From NCBI GenBank assembly GCA_964016985.1, contig OZ024828.1, positions 85,390,308-85,454,307 on the forward strand: a stretch of 64,000 nt of DNA. Direction: 5' to 3'. The number at the start of each line of letters is the position of its first letter. Position 1 is the first letter of the stretch. The translations under genes and the position numbers were made by a program. The notes below the pieces were generated by a model. The model was not told the DNA's origin. It worked only from the letters and a program-made list of their open reading frames with translations, and searched no databases. Below, piece by piece: positions 61,819 to 64,000 of this stretch. The DNA is from Anodontia alba (lineage: Eukaryota > Mollusca > Bivalvia > Lucinida > Lucinidae).

Positions 61819-62660
61819 ACAACATATGTCTCCCCCCCGCCACTCCCTCCACCCCTGAGTTGTCACTCACATATAGAAAGTTTATCCATACTAATTGTTT
61901 ATCATCATTGCAAGCCCATACACAGAGGGGATACAGGGATTGCGAACAATTTTCTGGGAAAATTATTTCAAAATCATACATTTTTTCACCAGAAATTTAA
62001 TTTACACCCCTAATTTTAGCCTCTAAATAAAAATTTTTCTCCAAAAATGTATAGACAAGAGTTACAGTTCTTATGTTGTGCACATTATCTGATGATGCTT
62101 TATATTTCTATGAAGTTTCATGAAAATATCTTGAAGGGGTTTTAAGTTATAAACTATAGACAAGAGTTACCGTTTTTGTGTTGTGCACGTTGTCTGATGC
62201 TTTATGTTTCTATGAGGTTTCATGAAAATATCTTGAAGGATTTTCAAGTTACAGAGCAGACACTACATGACCATTGTCAAATTTCAAAGGGGAATAACTA
62301 CAAAACTGTATTGACAAGAGTTACAGTTCTTGTGTTCTGCACATCATCTACTGATGCTTCATATTTCTATGAAGTTTCATGACAATATCTTGAAAGGTTT
62401 TCAAGTTATAGAGCGGACACAAAATGACCATTGTCAAATTTCAATGGGGAATAACTCCAAAAACATATAAACAAGATTTATGGTTCTTATGATCTACACA
62501 TTGTCTGATGATGCTTTATATTTCTATTAAGTTTCAAGAAACTATATTGAATGGTTTTCAAGTTATAGAGTGGACACAATTGTGTGATGGATGGACAGAT
62601 GGATGGTTGGACAGACAACCAAGGCAAAAACAATGTCTCCACCCCTGTCAGGGGGAGACA
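61819..62660 (+). mobile_element. HL-g element with 150-160-bp units
   Basis: Left end ACAACATATGTCTCCCCCCC, left motif TGTCTCCCCC, hairpin 62634-62660 (TGTCTCCACCCCTG against CAGGGGGAGACA), then AAA. ACAAGAGTTAC(A/C)G recurs near 62054, 62160 and 62311 and decayed near 62470. Units contain TTTCTATGAAGTTTCATGA and ATCTTGAAGG.TTT. Linker GATGGACAGATGGATGG. Confidence 0.75.
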
Positions 62661-62684
62661 AAACATCACCAAAGACTCCTACTT

Positions 62685-62795
62685 GGTTGGTTTGTAGTTT
62701 AACAGCCCAGTCAATACTATTAAGGTCATGTCAAGCCGGTCAGTTTACCAAACCACACTTTTCCTGGACAAGCTTAAGCGTCTGAATTTTTCCGG
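62685..62795 (-). mobile_element. SINE-1, 5'-truncated
   Basis: GGTTTGTAGTTTAACAGCCC to GGACAAGCTTAAGCG. Head missing. The tail has a TAGTTTAAC variant intermediate between SINE-1 and SINE-2. Confidence 0.7.
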
Positions 62796-62869
62796 TAAAT
62801 ACAATTGCAGTAAGCTGCCACCAAGACCAGGTCAAGGTAGACACAATATGGAAAATGATAGGTCCATCT

Positions 62870-63078
62870 TTATATAGCTACAGATAAAATATTTTTCAAC
62901 CAAAAAGTACTGACATTTTCATATGTCTCCACAAGAACATAATTTATTATGTTGTGAGTACTCATTAGAAATGCCTCGCCAAGGCACTTCTACGGAGTAC
63001 CCACAACATATGTTTTCATGGAGAAATAAGAAAAACATCAGTACTTTTTGGTTGAAAAAATTGCCTTCTCTGGAGCTG
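62870..63078. mobile_element. M4 hairpin element, fullest copy
   Basis: TAGCTACAGATAAAATATTT at the left and GAAAAAATTGCCTTCTCTGG at the right; arms GTGAGTACTCATTAGAAATG and CTTCTACGGAGTACCCAC; outer arms CCAAAAAGTACTGAC and CAGTACTTTTTGG. The reference for family M4. Confidence 0.9.
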
Positions 63079-63126
63079 TGGGTAGATTCAAAATAAATAT
63101 GTTCAAAGGGCAACTGACTGTTGGGG

Positions 63127-63324
63127 TTAACCCATCGTAGTTGGGAGACCCATAAAATGGTAATTGACAAACAGTGCAGACCCAGATCAGATAACACAGA
63201 ACGCTTAGTTTAACCATTTTTGTCTATGAATATGTAAATCTCATAGCCAGACGTTCCGTAAAATTGAAATTGAACTCTTCCAATATATAGGGTGGGAGAG
63301 TCTATTTAGTATACAATGGGTTAA
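63127..63324. mobile_element. M2 element, core deleted
   Basis: TTAACCCATCGTAGTTGGGA at the left, ATACAATGGGTTAA at the right. Only the left core arm ACAAACAGTGCAGACCCAG remains. Confidence 0.83.
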
Positions 63325-63542
63325 GGGCATGTCAACACTTGTGGGTCATTTTGTGTCATCTCCCAGAGAAAGGGAGAAAAGACTGATTGTGTTGGGGTTT
63401 AATGACACATCAACCCTTGTGGGTCATTTTGTGCCATCTCCCAGAGAAAGGGAGAAAAGAGATAAAAGAGATAGTAGAGGAAATGAAAAAGAGGAGCAGG
63501 GAAGAAAGAGGAACAGGAATGAAAGTGAAGAAAAGAAGAAAC
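63325..63542 (-). mobile_element. Two SINE-2 copies, nested tails
   Basis: 63325-63382 and 63388-63542 both begin in the tail region (GTGGGTCATTTTGTGTCATC) and the second is cut at the head side by the HL-i left end. Only the second has TTGTGTTGGGGTTTAATG. Confidence 0.75.
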
Positions 63543-63857
63543 TAGAAATGTGTCAATATGACACAGATACCCCCACCCAGGGGCCATCCTCACCCGTAGG
63601 CAGGCATTTTCCAAAAAAATGAACTTGAAAAAGAGCCATAACTCTCATATAATTGGTGGATTTGACCCTAAATCGAACTTGACCTACATTTTATGACTAT
63701 ATACCTGTGTATAAAATATGAATCCAAAACACTAATCTTTTCAAAAAACATCGAAAGGAAAACATTTCTTGAAGATGAAAAATGGCCATAATTCCCATAA
63801 TAATGGGTGGATTTTACCCTAAATCGAGCTTGACATCTATCTTATGATTATATACCT
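63543..63857 (+). mobile_element. HL-i-type left part, interrupted
   Basis: Left end ACTAGAAATGTGTCAATATG and left motif GATACCCCCACCC, close to the HL-i left end at 17392. Two units 151 bp apart (TGGATTTGACCCTAAATCG at about 63658 and its counterpart at about 63809) with GAACTTGACCTACATTTTAT. Interrupted by M5 at 63858. Confidence 0.65.
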
Positions 63858-64000
63858 GGGCCCAGTTGTTCAAAGCTAACAATGTCGTTAGTTAACGATT
63901 CGTTAAAATTTACATCGAGTGATACACAAATATGCTGAAATTTTTTGCTGAAAAAATGTGAGTAGCTTTTGCAGTGCAAAAGCTACTCACATTTTTTCAG
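63858..64000. mobile_element. M5 palindromic element, cut by the window end
   Basis: GGGCCCAGTTGTTCAAAGC at the left, past the centre AGCTTTTGCAGTGCAAAAGC. Confidence 0.88.

Overview
The window is nuclear DNA from a eukaryote with an AT-rich, repeat-saturated genome. The best fit is a heterodont bivalve mollusc. That placement rests on my recollection that 145-bp arrays containing GACCTAGTTTTTGACCCC are common in clam and mussel genomes; it is not proven here. There is no operon structure, no dense coding and no bacterial signal. Only one host exon is convincing: the second zinc finger of a nuclear hormone receptor DNA-binding domain on the minus strand (51213-51354), with good splice sites at both ends. 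A CpG-richer, transposon-poor island at 31080-32830 may hold a promoter and first exon of another gene.

Almost everything else is mobile DNA, in four layers. (1) A class of non-autonomous elements, called HL here (Helentron/HINE-like), covers about 17-18 kb: 5117-12907 (three elements almost head to tail), 14931-15215, 17392-17752, 19791-20346, 20493-21253, 23733-24350, 26173-28206, 34749-37649, 38537-39955, 50600-51085, 54607-56357, 57526-58200, 61819-62660 and 63543-63857. The families have unrelated interiors but one plan: a left end (often ACAAGA), a short subterminal motif, tandem units of about 145-150 bp, usually a GACGGAC-type linker, and a terminal hairpin whose 3' arm is complementary to the left motif, followed by an A-run. 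(2) Short hairpin elements with terminal inverted repeats (families M1-M13) occur in dozens of copies; six of these families carry the same hairpin core. (3) Three SINE families (SINE-1, SINE-2, SINE-3) are present, two with tRNA-like heads and several copies with target-site duplications. (4) One mariner transposon (35723-37364), dead through two frameshifts and carrying a 183-bp triplication, sits inside an HL element.

Nested insertions give internal pre-insertion sites that fix several element ends: HL-e in an M1 copy, HL-j in an M9 copy, HL-i in an M7 copy, mariner in HL-d, SINE-2 in M6 and in an HL-like repeat, M3 in M4, and M6 in M3. The observation most worth pursuing is that a dozen sequence-unrelated HL families keep the same architecture, nucleosome-sized units and a left-end/hairpin pairing rule in which the hairpin carries one extra base in its 5' arm.
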